A DNA stretch of 64,000 bases from Psychroflexus salis (GTDB lineage Bacteria > Bacteroidota > Bacteroidia > Flavobacteriales > Flavobacteriaceae), in NCBI RefSeq assembly GCF_014640175.1, contig NZ_BMGL01000005.1, positions 142,870-206,869 on the forward strand, written 5' to 3'. Shown piece after piece: positions 44,903 through 53,718 of this stretch; within the stretch, counting starts at the first letter, position 1; every line of letters starts with the position of its first letter. Both the position numbers and the translations under genes were made by a program. The notes under the pieces are model-generated. The model was not told the DNA's origin and did not search any database. It saw nothing but the letters and a program-made list of their open reading frames with translations.

Positions 44903-45838
44903 ATGAAATTTTTTCTTTCGCTAATATTCTTAAGTTTTCAATTGTGTACACTTTATGTAAATGCTCAATTTAGTGGAAAAATCACTTACGAATTAGAATA
45001 TGAAAATCCTACTTCTCAAAATTTGGAATCGCTTTTACAAGATGTGAAAATCGATAGTATTTTATATTATGTTAGCCATAAGGCATATAAATCTGTTAGT
45101 TATGCCGATGGAAAAGTGCACGAAGAATATGTGTACGATGCAGCTTTAAAAAGAATGTTATTTAGTATGGGTAATCGTCCATACTATTTGTATTTACAAA
45201 CCGATTTAGAAAAGTTTACAGCAAGTGAAGTTTTGCAAATCGAGCCTAAAGATAGGATTGAAATTCTAGGAAATTCAGCTTATAAAACAATTAATTTATA
45301 CACAGGAGAAATTAGTTATTTTTCAGATGCAATTCAAATTGATTATGCTGAATTTAATGCGCATTACTTTATGCAATGGAACTGTATTTTAAAAGAAACA
45401 AATGGAAGCATCCCTTTAAAAAGCATAAGCCAACACAACGGAGTGTGCATAGTTAAAACAGCTACTAAAATTGAAGAAATACCAGCAGATGAAATAGATT
45501 TAAGCTTCAACAAAAGCCAAGAACAAGTTGCTGCTTACAACAATTTAGATGAAGTAATTGAGTTTCCCGAATTAAAAGGGAGTGGCTTTTGGTGTTACCA
45601 AGCTGAGGTAGAAAAACACAGCAGTAAACTCATCGACGGAAAAGACTATCAGTTAACTCTTCGGTTTGTGGTCCATCCTGATGGAAAAATATCTCATGTT
45701 GAAGTCGAAGAAAGCGAATACGATTACTTAAATGAAGCTGCAAAACGCATTATTCAAAATTGCGATTTAGGCTTTAAAGCAGGCAAAATTAATGGTAATG
45801 CAGTAAGTTCTGAAATATTTTATCCAATAAATTTTTAA
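44903..45838 (+). CDS. Secreted protein with TonB C-terminal-like domain
   Basis: 311 residues. A signal peptide (to about residue 22, VNAQ) is followed by a GLPGLI-like beta region (FSGKITYELEYENP, VSYADGKVHEEYVYD) and a C-terminal TonB-like fold (about 235-311; YQLTLRFVVHPDGKISHVEV, AAKRIIQNCDLGFKAGK). TonB-type C-terminal domains carry energy to outer membrane receptors, but without a membrane helix and proline-rich arm here this is a secreted relative. Function unknown. The lipoprotein gene downstream has its own promoter. Confidence 0.75.
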   Translation: MKFFLSLIFLSFQLCTLYVNAQFSGKITYELEYENPTSQNLESLLQDVKIDSILYYVSHKAYKSVSYADGKVHEEYVYDAALKRMLFSMGNRPYYLYLQTDLEKFTASEVLQIEPKDRIEILGNSAYKTINLYTGEISYFSDAIQIDYAEFNAHYFMQWNCILKETNGSIPLKSISQHNGVCIVKTATKIEEIPADEIDLSFNKSQEQVAAYNNLDEVIEFPELKGSGFWCYQAEVEKHSSKLIDGKDYQLTLRFVVHPDGKISHVEVEESEYDYLNEAAKRIIQNCDLGFKAGKINGNAVSSEIFYPINF

Positions 45839-45843
45839 TTTTT

Positions 45844-45851
45844 TATATTTG
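45844..45851 (+). promoter_or_regulatory. -7 box TATATTTG for the surface lipoprotein gene
   Basis: Exact TAnnTTTG match on the + strand, 16 bases before the ATG at 45868. Confidence 0.55.
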
Positions 45852-45867
45852 AAAAAATAACAACCAT

Positions 45868-46710
45868 ATGAAATACAAACTTAATTACACCATGCTCCTA
45901 ATATTGAGCAGTTTACTTTTTTGGAATTGCTCATCAGATGATGATAATAGCGGTACAAATCCACAAAATCAAAATTATTTTCCACTTGTAGTTGAAAATC
46001 AGTGGAATTATGAAAATACACAAACAACTGATGAAGCTTCCCAAACTAGTGCTGAAACACTTAGTGTAGAAAGTGAATCGAATACCGAAAATGGAAGCAC
46101 TTACAATTTAGAATCTACATCAACTCAAGCTGGAGTTAGTTTTACAAGTATACTTTCTAACGGCGATGTGTTTAAAAATGATGGAAAATTACTTTTATCA
46201 GGAAATGTAGATTTAGACATCGACCAAGTTGAAATTCCTAATTTTGATATCAATTTTGAAGATTTGGTAGTTTACGATACACAAGCTGTAGAAGGAAGTA
46301 TTTTATTTACTGATGACCAAGTGCTTAATTTACCAGAATTTAATGATATTAGTTTAACTTTAAGCTTAAGTATAGAAAGCAAAAGTTTGGGCGAATTTCA
46401 GAATTTTGATGCCAATGGAGAATTATATGAAAATGTAATTGGGTCTGAATTTATTGTTTCAATTGGTGTAGATGCAACTACAACCGTAGCTCCTTTTCCT
46501 TTTCCTATAACCATAGCTGTAATTGAATTTCAAGAAGTAGTTAATTCTACCAACTATTTTGCTAACGAAGTTGGATTAATACAAAGTGAAACCAATTTAA
46601 ACATTAGCTTTAGTGAAGAATTAAGCCAAGTGCCTAATTTTAATCTTGAAGACATTTCTTCGCAAATTCAACAAGCATTAATCGATTATCAGGTTAGTTT
46701 AGAAGACTAA
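45868..46710 (+). CDS. Putative surface-exposed lipoprotein
   Basis: 280 residues. The lipobox is FWNC with lipidated Cys21. The sequence right after is SSDDDNSG, which resembles the Bacteroidota lipoprotein export signal (Ser and acidic residues) that sends lipoproteins to the cell surface. The rest is Asn/Ser/Thr/Glu-rich with beta repeats (YFPLVVENQWNYEN, LESTSTQAG, LSLSIESKSLGEF) and no known domain. The start is fixed by the -7 box. It may be an adhesin-like or polymer-binding surface protein; no enzyme motif is seen. Confidence 0.75.
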   Translation: MKYKLNYTMLLILSSLLFWNCSSDDDNSGTNPQNQNYFPLVVENQWNYENTQTTDEASQTSAETLSVESESNTENGSTYNLESTSTQAGVSFTSILSNGDVFKNDGKLLLSGNVDLDIDQVEIPNFDINFEDLVVYDTQAVEGSILFTDDQVLNLPEFNDISLTLSLSIESKSLGEFQNFDANGELYENVIGSEFIVSIGVDATTTVAPFPFPITIAVIEFQEVVNSTNYFANEVGLIQSETNLNISFSEELSQVPNFNLEDISSQIQQALIDYQVSLED

Positions 46711-47133
46711 TTTTTATTTAATCAATTACTGTCATACTTTATGCAGAAATGTGTCAGTTTGAGTAATTTTTGTAAGAAATTTGTATCGAACTTAACTTAT
46801 TTGTACAAAATCTTATTCTAAATATATTTTATAAAATATTGTTAGACAGTACTCTGTTTTTAGTTCGAGCTTATCAATAAGCTATATTTTATTTAATGAC
46901 TTGGAAGATATTTTTTGACAGTACCCTATTCTAAGTTCGAGCGGAATCGAGAACATCCACATCTCGACGGAGTTTATACTAAAATAACAAGTGCTCGAAT
47001 CTTGAACATATTATAAACATCATTACCTATTAAGCAAAATTTTCTAGGACTCAAACAGACAGATTTTGTTCAATCGTATTGATGCTACACTTCAGGTAGA
47101 TTGAATATTTTCAAGTAAAAATTCATAAAATAA
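46711..47133. repeat. Intergenic repeat cluster, no gene
   Basis: This 423-base gap holds related short repeats. One 26-base unit at 46845-46870 (GACAGTAC through GTTCGAGC) recurs at 46917-46942 with 22 of 26 bases the same. A GTTCGAGCGGAATCGAGAAC element lies at 46935-46954 with further TCTCGACGGAG copies. TGTCAGTTTGAGT at 46752-46764 has a near-inverse ACTCAAACAGACA near 47049-47061. This pattern of GTTCGAG/CTCGA units resembles short intergenic repeats in Flavobacteria. No coding frame is credible. Confidence 0.6.
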
Positions 47134-50046
47134 TTAAGCTAAAGCTTTACATACTACTTCTATGGGATGAAGCGGATGTCTATTAGTTGCATCTTTAATT
47201 TGATGCCTACAACTATGCCCATTAGCTACAATTATAGTTTCTTTACTCACTTTTAGCACAGCAGGCAGCAGTTGTAAATTTGCCATATCTTGACTTATTT
47301 TATAATGCTCTTTTTCATAACCAAAACTACCAGCCATTCCACAACAACCCGATGGTATTAGTTTAACATCATAATTTTCAGGAAAGTTGAGTAATTGAAA
47401 TGTCGGTAATGTAGAAGATAATGCTTTTTGATGGCAATGAACATGTACTTTTAATGTGTTAGTTTGATTTGTAAATTGTTCTTTATTAATATTTCCTAAA
47501 CTTATTTCATTGGCTAAAAATTCTTCAATTAAAAAAGTATGTTTTGCTATTTTTTGAGCTGTTTCAGTATCTTCAGCTAAACGAATGTATTCATCTTTAA
47601 AACTTAAAATAGCTGAAGGTTCTATACCTAATAAGGGAGTTTGCTTTGAAATTTCAGTTTTAAATAAATTGATATTTTGGTTTGCTATTTTTTTTGCTCT
47701 GGTAAGAAAACCTTTAGAAAGTAGGGCTCTTCCACTTGATTTATGCTGAATTATTTTTACTTCATAATTCAATTTTACTAAAACTTGAATAGCTGCTTTT
47801 CCAATTTCAACATCGTAAAAGTTGGTAAATTCATCTATAAATAAAAACACATTTTTAATTGGTTTTTGGTTAGGCTTCAAATTAACCTTACCCCTGTTTA
47901 TAAGCTGAAAAAGTGAGTTAGAAGCTAATTTAGGAAGACTTCGATAGTAAGGAATACCCCAGAATTTATCTAGCAAACGCTTACCTGTTGTGTTTGAAAT
48001 TAAATAATTGTAAATTCCATAAAATGGCTTCATAAACCTATTCACTTGGTCTATATTGGCAAAAAACCAGTTACGGATTGAAACCGGATTAGCTTGGTTG
48101 TATTGGTGTAAAAATTCTGTTTTAAAAGCAGTAACATCTACATTGCTTGGACATTCATTTTTACAAGCTTTACAACCTACACACAAATCGAATGTTTCTT
48201 TTAAAGCTTTATGGTTAAAATTATTTTCTTTTTTACCATGAGTTAAAAATTCGCGTAAGGCATTGGCTCTTGCTCGAGTGGTATCTTTTTCGTTTTTAGT
48301 TACATGGTAACTTGGGCACATCCCACCACCAGCTAAATGGCTCTTTCTACAATCTCCAGATCCGTTGCATTTTTCGGCTGCCCGTAAAATTCCACCTTCA
48401 TCTTTAAATTGAAGTTGGGTTGATATTTTTGGTTCACTTCGGCCAACTTCATAACGCAAATCTTGATCGATTGGTAAAGGCTTCAAGATTTTATTAGGAT
48501 TAAAAATACCTTGTGGGTCGAAGGTATTTTTCACTTCTTCTAAAGCTGAGTAACAGGTTTCACCTAGCATCATTTTTATAAAAGAAGAACGCACTTTTCC
48601 GTCCCCATGTTCGCCACTTAATGAACCATTATACTTTTTAACCAGTTTTGCCACTTCTTCCGAAATTTGTTGAAAGTGCAGAACATCGGTATCATTTTTC
48701 AAATTAAGAATAGGTCGTAAATGCAATTCGCCTGCTCCAGCGTGTGCATAATACACTGCATCTTGACCAAAAGCCTTCATTATATTAGTAAATTCTGCTA
48801 TATAATTACTTAAATCTTCTAGAGCTACAGCTGTATCTTCAATACAAGCCACAGCTTTTTTATCGCTATTTATATTTCCTAGTAAGCCTAAACCTGCTTT
48901 GCGTAATTCGAAAGCTTTATCGATGTCACTCCCGCTTAAAATTGGAGTAGCATATGCTTTTGAATTTAAGCTTAAATCTTTTAACAATTTTTCAACCTGA
49001 AAATTAAGATCTTCTTTGGTGTTAGATTTTAATTCTAAAAACAAAATAGCCTTAGGGTCAGCTTCTATAAAAAAACGATGTTGTTTATAATACAGTTGAT
49101 TTTTAGTACAATCTAAAATGGTTTTATCCATCAACTCGCAAGTAAATAAATCATGCTTCATAGCAACCTGAACTGCATCTAGTGCATCTTCAACACTAGT
49201 AAATTGAGCTGCAATTATGTGGTTGTGCTCTGGTGGCAAATCGTCTAAAGCCAAGGTAACTTCGGTTGTAAAGCACAACGTTCCTTCGCTTCCAGCCAAT
49301 AATTTATTAATATTAATTCCGTTTTCTTCAAAAAGCAAAACTTCGTCTAAGGCGTAACCTGTATTACGTCTGTGAATAGCTGGGTTAGGATAATTTTCCT
49401 GAATTGCATTAAGCAATTCAGCATTAGACTTCATCTCAGCAAATGTGCGGTAAATGCTTCCTTCGTGCGTATTAAGATTTATTTTAGTCTGCCACTCTTC
49501 ATTAGAAATCCAAGAAAAACCAACTTTAGTAGCATCAGCAAGTACTACTTTTGAAGCTATAATTTTATCGCGAGTTACGCCGTATTTAATAGAAGTAGTT
49601 CCACTAGAATTGTTTCCAAACATGCCACCAATTGTACAACGATTTGCAGTTGAAGTATTTGGACTAAAAAATAAATTATGTGGTTTTAAGTAAGCATTCA
49701 ATTCATCTAAAACCACACCTGGTTGTACACGAATTTGTTTTTTATTAGTATCTAAATGAAGGATTTTATTGATGTGTTTAGATGTATCGACTACAATTCC
49801 GTTGCCCACACATTGGCCAGCTAAAGAAGTGCCTGCTGCTCTTGGAATTAAGCTTAAGTTATGCAAACGAGCAAACTTTACTAAAGTTTGTAAATCGGCT
49901 GTGTTTTTTGGAAAGACCACTGCAATGGGTAAACTGCGGTATACAGAAGCATCTGTTGCATAAATACTTTTATGCAAATGGTCTAACCGCAGTGAACCAA
50001 GCAAACTGTTCTTTAAACTTTCCCAATTAATGTATGTTGTATTCAT
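47134..50046 (-). CDS. FAD- and Fe-S-dependent D-2-hydroxyacid dehydrogenase (YdiJ/GlcD type)
   Basis: 970 residues, fused form. An FAD_binding_4 domain (about 20-230; YRSLPIAVVFPKNTADLQTLV, IIPRAAGTSLAGQ-type motif) is followed by an FAD-oxidase C-terminal domain (about 270-530), a [4Fe-4S] pair (CNGSGDC...MCPSYH and CVGCKACKNECPS), and a C-terminal CCG domain (VHCHQKALS, SGCCGMAGSFGYEKEHY). Such fused proteins oxidise D-lactate, glycolate or D-2-hydroxyglutarate and pass electrons to a quinone. E. coli YdiJ acts on D-2-hydroxyglutarate. It has no membrane helix. Gene stands alone on the - strand. Confidence 0.9.
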   Translation of the reverse strand: MNTTYINWESLKNSLLGSLRLDHLHKSIYATDASVYRSLPIAVVFPKNTADLQTLVKFARLHNLSLIPRAAGTSLAGQCVGNGIVVDTSKHINKILHLDTNKKQIRVQPGVVLDELNAYLKPHNLFFSPNTSTANRCTIGGMFGNNSSGTTSIKYGVTRDKIIASKVVLADATKVGFSWISNEEWQTKINLNTHEGSIYRTFAEMKSNAELLNAIQENYPNPAIHRRNTGYALDEVLLFEENGININKLLAGSEGTLCFTTEVTLALDDLPPEHNHIIAAQFTSVEDALDAVQVAMKHDLFTCELMDKTILDCTKNQLYYKQHRFFIEADPKAILFLELKSNTKEDLNFQVEKLLKDLSLNSKAYATPILSGSDIDKAFELRKAGLGLLGNINSDKKAVACIEDTAVALEDLSNYIAEFTNIMKAFGQDAVYYAHAGAGELHLRPILNLKNDTDVLHFQQISEEVAKLVKKYNGSLSGEHGDGKVRSSFIKMMLGETCYSALEEVKNTFDPQGIFNPNKILKPLPIDQDLRYEVGRSEPKISTQLQFKDEGGILRAAEKCNGSGDCRKSHLAGGGMCPSYHVTKNEKDTTRARANALREFLTHGKKENNFNHKALKETFDLCVGCKACKNECPSNVDVTAFKTEFLHQYNQANPVSIRNWFFANIDQVNRFMKPFYGIYNYLISNTTGKRLLDKFWGIPYYRSLPKLASNSLFQLINRGKVNLKPNQKPIKNVFLFIDEFTNFYDVEIGKAAIQVLVKLNYEVKIIQHKSSGRALLSKGFLTRAKKIANQNINLFKTEISKQTPLLGIEPSAILSFKDEYIRLAEDTETAQKIAKHTFLIEEFLANEISLGNINKEQFTNQTNTLKVHVHCHQKALSSTLPTFQLLNFPENYDVKLIPSGCCGMAGSFGYEKEHYKISQDMANLQLLPAVLKVSKETIIVANGHSCRHQIKDATNRHPLHPIEVVCKALA

Positions 50047-50191
50047 TTATACTAAAGCTATTATTTTTAGTGAATTTTAACCTGTTGACTTTAAAAATTA
50101 AAATTTTTGATAAATGTCATAAATAATTATGCAAATGGTAGCTAATGTACCTCTTTTATTTAGTAAATTTAAATTCTAAAACAATACAATT

Positions 50192-50494
50192 ATGGATATC
50201 AATTTTAATTATGTACACGTAACTGCAAGCGAAAGACTTGAAGATTTTACCAGCAAACGTTTAGAAAAATTAAAACAACGTTATGACTGGATTGTAAGAG
50301 CAGAAGTATTTATTAAAAAAGAAAATACATCGAGCCCAGAAACGGGCATGATTTGCGAAATAAAACTTAGCGCTCCAGGACAAAATGTGTTTGCATCTTC
50401 TAACGAAAAAAACTTTGAGACAGCTATTGCAGCAACTATAGAAGATATTAAGCGACAATTACAAAAGAAAAAGGAAAAAATGACTACGCATTAA
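50192..50494 (+). CDS. hpf: HPF, short ribosome hibernation-promoting factor
   Basis: 100 residues, the short form of the HPF/RaiA family with a beta-alpha-beta-beta-beta-alpha fold: MDINFNYVHVTASERLEDFT, RLEKLKQRY, ICEIKLSAPGQNVFAS, and a Lys-rich tail. HPF binds the decoding site of the 30S subunit and helps form inactive 100S ribosomes in stationary phase. There is no C-terminal dimerisation domain, so a separate RMF-like partner might be needed. A clear hairpin terminator follows the gene. The leader has a near-match TAAATTTA -7 box. Confidence 0.92.
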   Translation: MDINFNYVHVTASERLEDFTSKRLEKLKQRYDWIVRAEVFIKKENTSSPETGMICEIKLSAPGQNVFASSNEKNFETAIAATIEDIKRQLQKKKEKMTTH

Positions 50495-50513
50495 TTGAAT
50501 AATGCAACTTAAC

Positions 50514-50550
50514 AAGCCGTTTCAATAAATTGAAGCGGCTTTTATTTTAT
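50514..50550 (+). terminator. Rho-independent terminator after hpf
   Basis: A stem of 12-13 bp with one wobble (AAGCCG-T-TTCAAT / ATTGAA-G-CGGCTT) at 50514-50541 has a 2-base loop and is followed by TTATTTTAT. It is the best hairpin in this part of the window. Confidence 0.85.
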
Positions 50551-50554
50551 AACT

Positions 50555-50986
50555 ATGAAATTAGAAAATTACACCTACAAGCAAAGTAACATTATTCGTT
50601 ATTTTGTTTTGTCTTATGTACTATTTATACTTATAGGTAGCGTATTGGTTTACTTTGGAGAATCGAAGATTCCAGATATACTTATTTTTATGAATTTGCC
50701 TGTGGCACTTCTTATTTTAGCTAGTTTTTACAAAAAAAACTATATTGTAGTAAAGGATAACGCAATTGAAATTTTTAACTCTTTTAAACCAATGCAACTT
50801 CATTTTGAAGATATTAAAAATGTGGAACCCGTTGGAAGTAGTACTTGGGTAATTCGATTAAAAAATAAGCGCAAAATAAACTTATCTAAAATACGGGTTG
50901 CAAAAGATAATCGAGAGCAATTTAAACAGCAAATGAAAATGCTCCAACATCATTTTAAAGAAAAAAATAATACTACAAATTGCTAA
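50555..50986 (+). CDS. Two-helix membrane protein with PH-like domain
   Basis: 143 residues. Two membrane helices (about 17-36 and 42-58) precede a cytoplasmic domain (YIVVKDNAIEIFNSFKPMQLHFEDIKNVEPVGSSTWVIRLKNKR) that looks like a bacterial PH (bPH) fold. The C-terminus has a Gln/Lys-rich helix. Bacterial PH-domain membrane proteins are widespread and mostly of unknown role. It is downstream of the hpf terminator and converges on the GlmU-like gene, 52 bases away. Confidence 0.65.
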   Translation: MKLENYTYKQSNIIRYFVLSYVLFILIGSVLVYFGESKIPDILIFMNLPVALLILASFYKKNYIVVKDNAIEIFNSFKPMQLHFEDIKNVEPVGSSTWVIRLKNKRKINLSKIRVAKDNREQFKQQMKMLQHHFKEKNNTTNC

Positions 50987-51038
50987 CAGGCATGATGTAT
51001 TGTGCATATTAGAAAAACTAAGATTAGTTTTTAGTAAA

Positions 51039-52211
51039 TCAGCTTCTTCTATAAGAAGATGATAATTCAAAAACATGATCAAGTATACGTTGATCAATTT
51101 CTGAAAAATCAATTTTTCTTCGTTGCATAACTACTTTAGCTACTTCAAAAGCTTTTGCGGTTTTATATGTCATGCTACCTTGGCTTCCACCCCAGCTAAA
51201 ACTCGGAATAAAATTGCGTGGAAAACCAGCTCCAAAAATATTAGCACTAACTCCAACAACTGTTCCTGTATTAAACATAGTATTAATTCCGCATTTGGAA
51301 TGATCACCCATCATTAAACCACAAAACTGCAATCCTGTATCTGCAAATCTGCCTGAGTTATAATCCCATAGTCTTACAGATGCATAGTTATTTTTTAAGT
51401 TAGATGTATTGCTATCGGCTCCAATATTACACCATTCACCAATCACTGAATTTCCTAAAAAACCATCGTGACCTTTATTAGCATATCCAAAAATCACAGA
51501 GTTACTAACTTCGCCACCAACTTTACAATGCGGACCAATGCTGGTTCCAGTATATATTTTTGTTCCCATTTTTAAGGTAGAATGTTCACCCAAAGCAAAT
51601 GGGCCACGCACACTACAATTTTCCATAATCTCAGCATCTTTTCCTATATAGATTGGTCCTTCGGAAGCGTTTAAACTTCCGTTATATAATTTGGCACCTT
51701 CTTCAATAAAAATTCGTTCAGGGTGAACTGTAAATACTGAATTTGGAATTGCTGCAGAAGTTCTTCCCTCGGTAAGCAAGTTAAAATCAGCTTCAATAGC
51801 TTGATGATTTTTTGCAAAAATATCCCAAACTTGTTCGATTTGAACTAAATCCTTATCATTATAAACTATTGATTTACAAGTATTAAATTCCTTTTCTGTT
51901 TCAGCCACAAAAGCAATTACAGAATCATTTTTAACTAAAGCTTCGCCTTTTTGAAGTTGCTTAATATGTTGTACTAAGTGAGTAGTTGGTAATACAGTAG
52001 AATTGATAAACGTATGGACTTCCGCTTTGCGAAATGGATACTTTTCTTGTAAATAGGCTTCTGTTTTGTAAGAAATATTTTCAGATAAATGTTTTTTCCA
52101 TTTTTCTGCAATGCTTAAAATTCCAATTCGAATTTCAGAGATAGGTCTTGTATAAGTAAAGGGCAATAAAGCTTGTCTGTGAGCTGGGAAGTCGATTAAA
52201 ACGTAATTCAT
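51039..52211 (-). CDS. GlmU-like hexapeptide protein with degenerate nucleotidyltransferase half
   Basis: 390 residues. The N-terminal part (about 1-160) aligns with sugar-nucleotidyltransferases by the LLPFTYTRPISEIRIG motif, but the GxGTRxxxK-type pyrophosphorylase signature is absent. The C-terminal half (about 180-350) is a left-handed beta-helix with hexapeptide repeats (GPIYIGKDAEIMENCSVRGPF, GTSIGPHCKVGG). These GlmU family proteins of Bacteroidota may act as sugar or nucleotide-sugar transferases with altered catalysis. It is the last gene of the glycan operon. Confidence 0.78.
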   Translation of the reverse strand: MNYVLIDFPAHRQALLPFTYTRPISEIRIGILSIAEKWKKHLSENISYKTEAYLQEKYPFRKAEVHTFINSTVLPTTHLVQHIKQLQKGEALVKNDSVIAFVAETEKEFNTCKSIVYNDKDLVQIEQVWDIFAKNHQAIEADFNLLTEGRTSAAIPNSVFTVHPERIFIEEGAKLYNGSLNASEGPIYIGKDAEIMENCSVRGPFALGEHSTLKMGTKIYTGTSIGPHCKVGGEVSNSVIFGYANKGHDGFLGNSVIGEWCNIGADSNTSNLKNNYASVRLWDYNSGRFADTGLQFCGLMMGDHSKCGINTMFNTGTVVGVSANIFGAGFPRNFIPSFSWGGSQGSMTYKTAKAFEVAKVVMQRRKIDFSEIDQRILDHVFELSSSYRRS

Positions 52212-52213
52212 TT

Positions 52214-53677
52214 TTATTTTTTTAAAGTTTTTTGCGCCGATGCAAGTAGTCCTGTTATATCTTCAGAAAGTCTAAATACAAAAGTTAATGAAACATAAGC
52301 AATTACAATAATAATGGATTTTAAAATGATATTTACTAATGGAAGGTAGGAAAAATCCCAAAAATAGAAAAGTAATAAAAAAACACAAATTAAGCTTATA
52401 ATCCAGATAGATTTTTTTGTAAATGGCTGAATATTAAATTTTAGATAAACAAAAATCAATTTAATTAAATTATAAAGAAAAAAAGCGATAAAAGTTGCAT
52501 AAGCAGCGCCGTAAATACCATAAATAGGAATTAGCCAAAGGTTTAACACAAAAGCTAAAACAGCTAAAGCTACTCCAGAGTATAACACAAAATGGTAATA
52601 ATTAGAGTTGAATAAAATACTGACATTATTACCTAAACTGCTATCGAATAATTTAACTAAACTTATTAAAAATACAATTTGAACACCAGCATGATAAGTT
52701 TCTGGAATTAAAGCGTACAATTGATTAATATTACTGATAATCAGTACAAAAATAAGCCCACTAACAATGAGTAAGGTTAAAGAAGTACGCTTGTATAAAT
52801 TGGTTAATTCTTCTTTTTTGTTTTGGTTTACAAACTCTGCTGTAATGGGATTTGTAATTTGCTGCATGGCTTTTAAAGGTGCTGAAATTACGGCAGCTAT
52901 ATAAATAGCAATGCCATACACCGCCACATTTTCGATGGGCAAAAAGTGCTCAATCATAAATTTATCTAAATCGAATAATGCAACTCCTACTGTACCAGCA
53001 ATAAAAATTAAAAACGAATAATTAATAATTTCTCTTTTTTGAACTGGAAAGCGAAATTGGAATTTTGGCATGTAGGTTTTAAATGCGCTAAACATCATAA
53101 CTAAAGCTCGAAGTACATAAACCAATGCCGATGCATAAATAAAAAAATGAATACTAATGCTATTGAAATACAATAACATAAGTAAAATAAAAATACCAAC
53201 TCGATGAAAAACTTCTTTCATAATATTGCCAAACATACTTTTTAGAAATATTTTATTCCATGAAAAAAAAACTTCAAAATAAGCTGTAGAGATGGCTATA
53301 ATAAAAATTAGCCAAGCATAAGGTTGTACCAAGTTATTTTCGCCTTCAAAATAATTTAGAATATAATTGTAAAAATAAATTCCAATTCCGCCAAAAACAC
53401 TTCCAAATATTAGCGGGGTAATAAGCACAATACTCAATAAACGATCTTGATCTTTTTTTTGGGTAAAAGCAGAAAAGAATTTAATAAGCGTGTTGTGAAC
53501 ACCCAAAGCCATAAAAGGCCAAAGTAAATTTCCAGCAGTTAACAAATAGCTAACTAAACCATAGTATTCTGGTTGCATAAAATTTGGATACAATAGCAAT
53601 ACATTTATTGCTCCAATGCCAAATCCGACATAAGTTGAAACTAAATTACTGAATGATTGTTTTAAAATAATTCCCAT
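52214..53677 (-). CDS. Oligosaccharide flippase (Wzx/MATE-like)
   Basis: 487 residues with about 12-14 membrane helices. The polysaccharide biosynthesis family pattern is present: SNLVSTYVGFGIGAINVLLLYPNFM at the N-terminus and a long hydrophobic run with few charged loops. It moves undecaprenyl-linked oligosaccharides across the inner membrane. Its start is 41 bases after the glycosyltransferase stop and its end is 2 bases before the next gene, so it belongs to the operon. Substrate is unknown. Confidence 0.88.
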   Translation of the reverse strand: MGIILKQSFSNLVSTYVGFGIGAINVLLLYPNFMQPEYYGLVSYLLTAGNLLWPFMALGVHNTLIKFFSAFTQKKDQDRLLSIVLITPLIFGSVFGGIGIYFYNYILNYFEGENNLVQPYAWLIFIIAISTAYFEVFFSWNKIFLKSMFGNIMKEVFHRVGIFILLMLLYFNSISIHFFIYASALVYVLRALVMMFSAFKTYMPKFQFRFPVQKREIINYSFLIFIAGTVGVALFDLDKFMIEHFLPIENVAVYGIAIYIAAVISAPLKAMQQITNPITAEFVNQNKKEELTNLYKRTSLTLLIVSGLIFVLIISNINQLYALIPETYHAGVQIVFLISLVKLFDSSLGNNVSILFNSNYYHFVLYSGVALAVLAFVLNLWLIPIYGIYGAAYATFIAFFLYNLIKLIFVYLKFNIQPFTKKSIWIISLICVFLLLFYFWDFSYLPLVNIILKSIIIVIAYVSLTFVFRLSEDITGLLASAQKTLKK

Positions 53678-53718
53678 ACGCTGGACAATATCTTGCTAAA
53701 GTAAAGCATATAAAACAA

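Noticed and set aside
46711..47133. CRISPR array in the repeat cluster
   Set aside because: The repeats are few, diverged and unevenly spaced, with no cas genes in the window.
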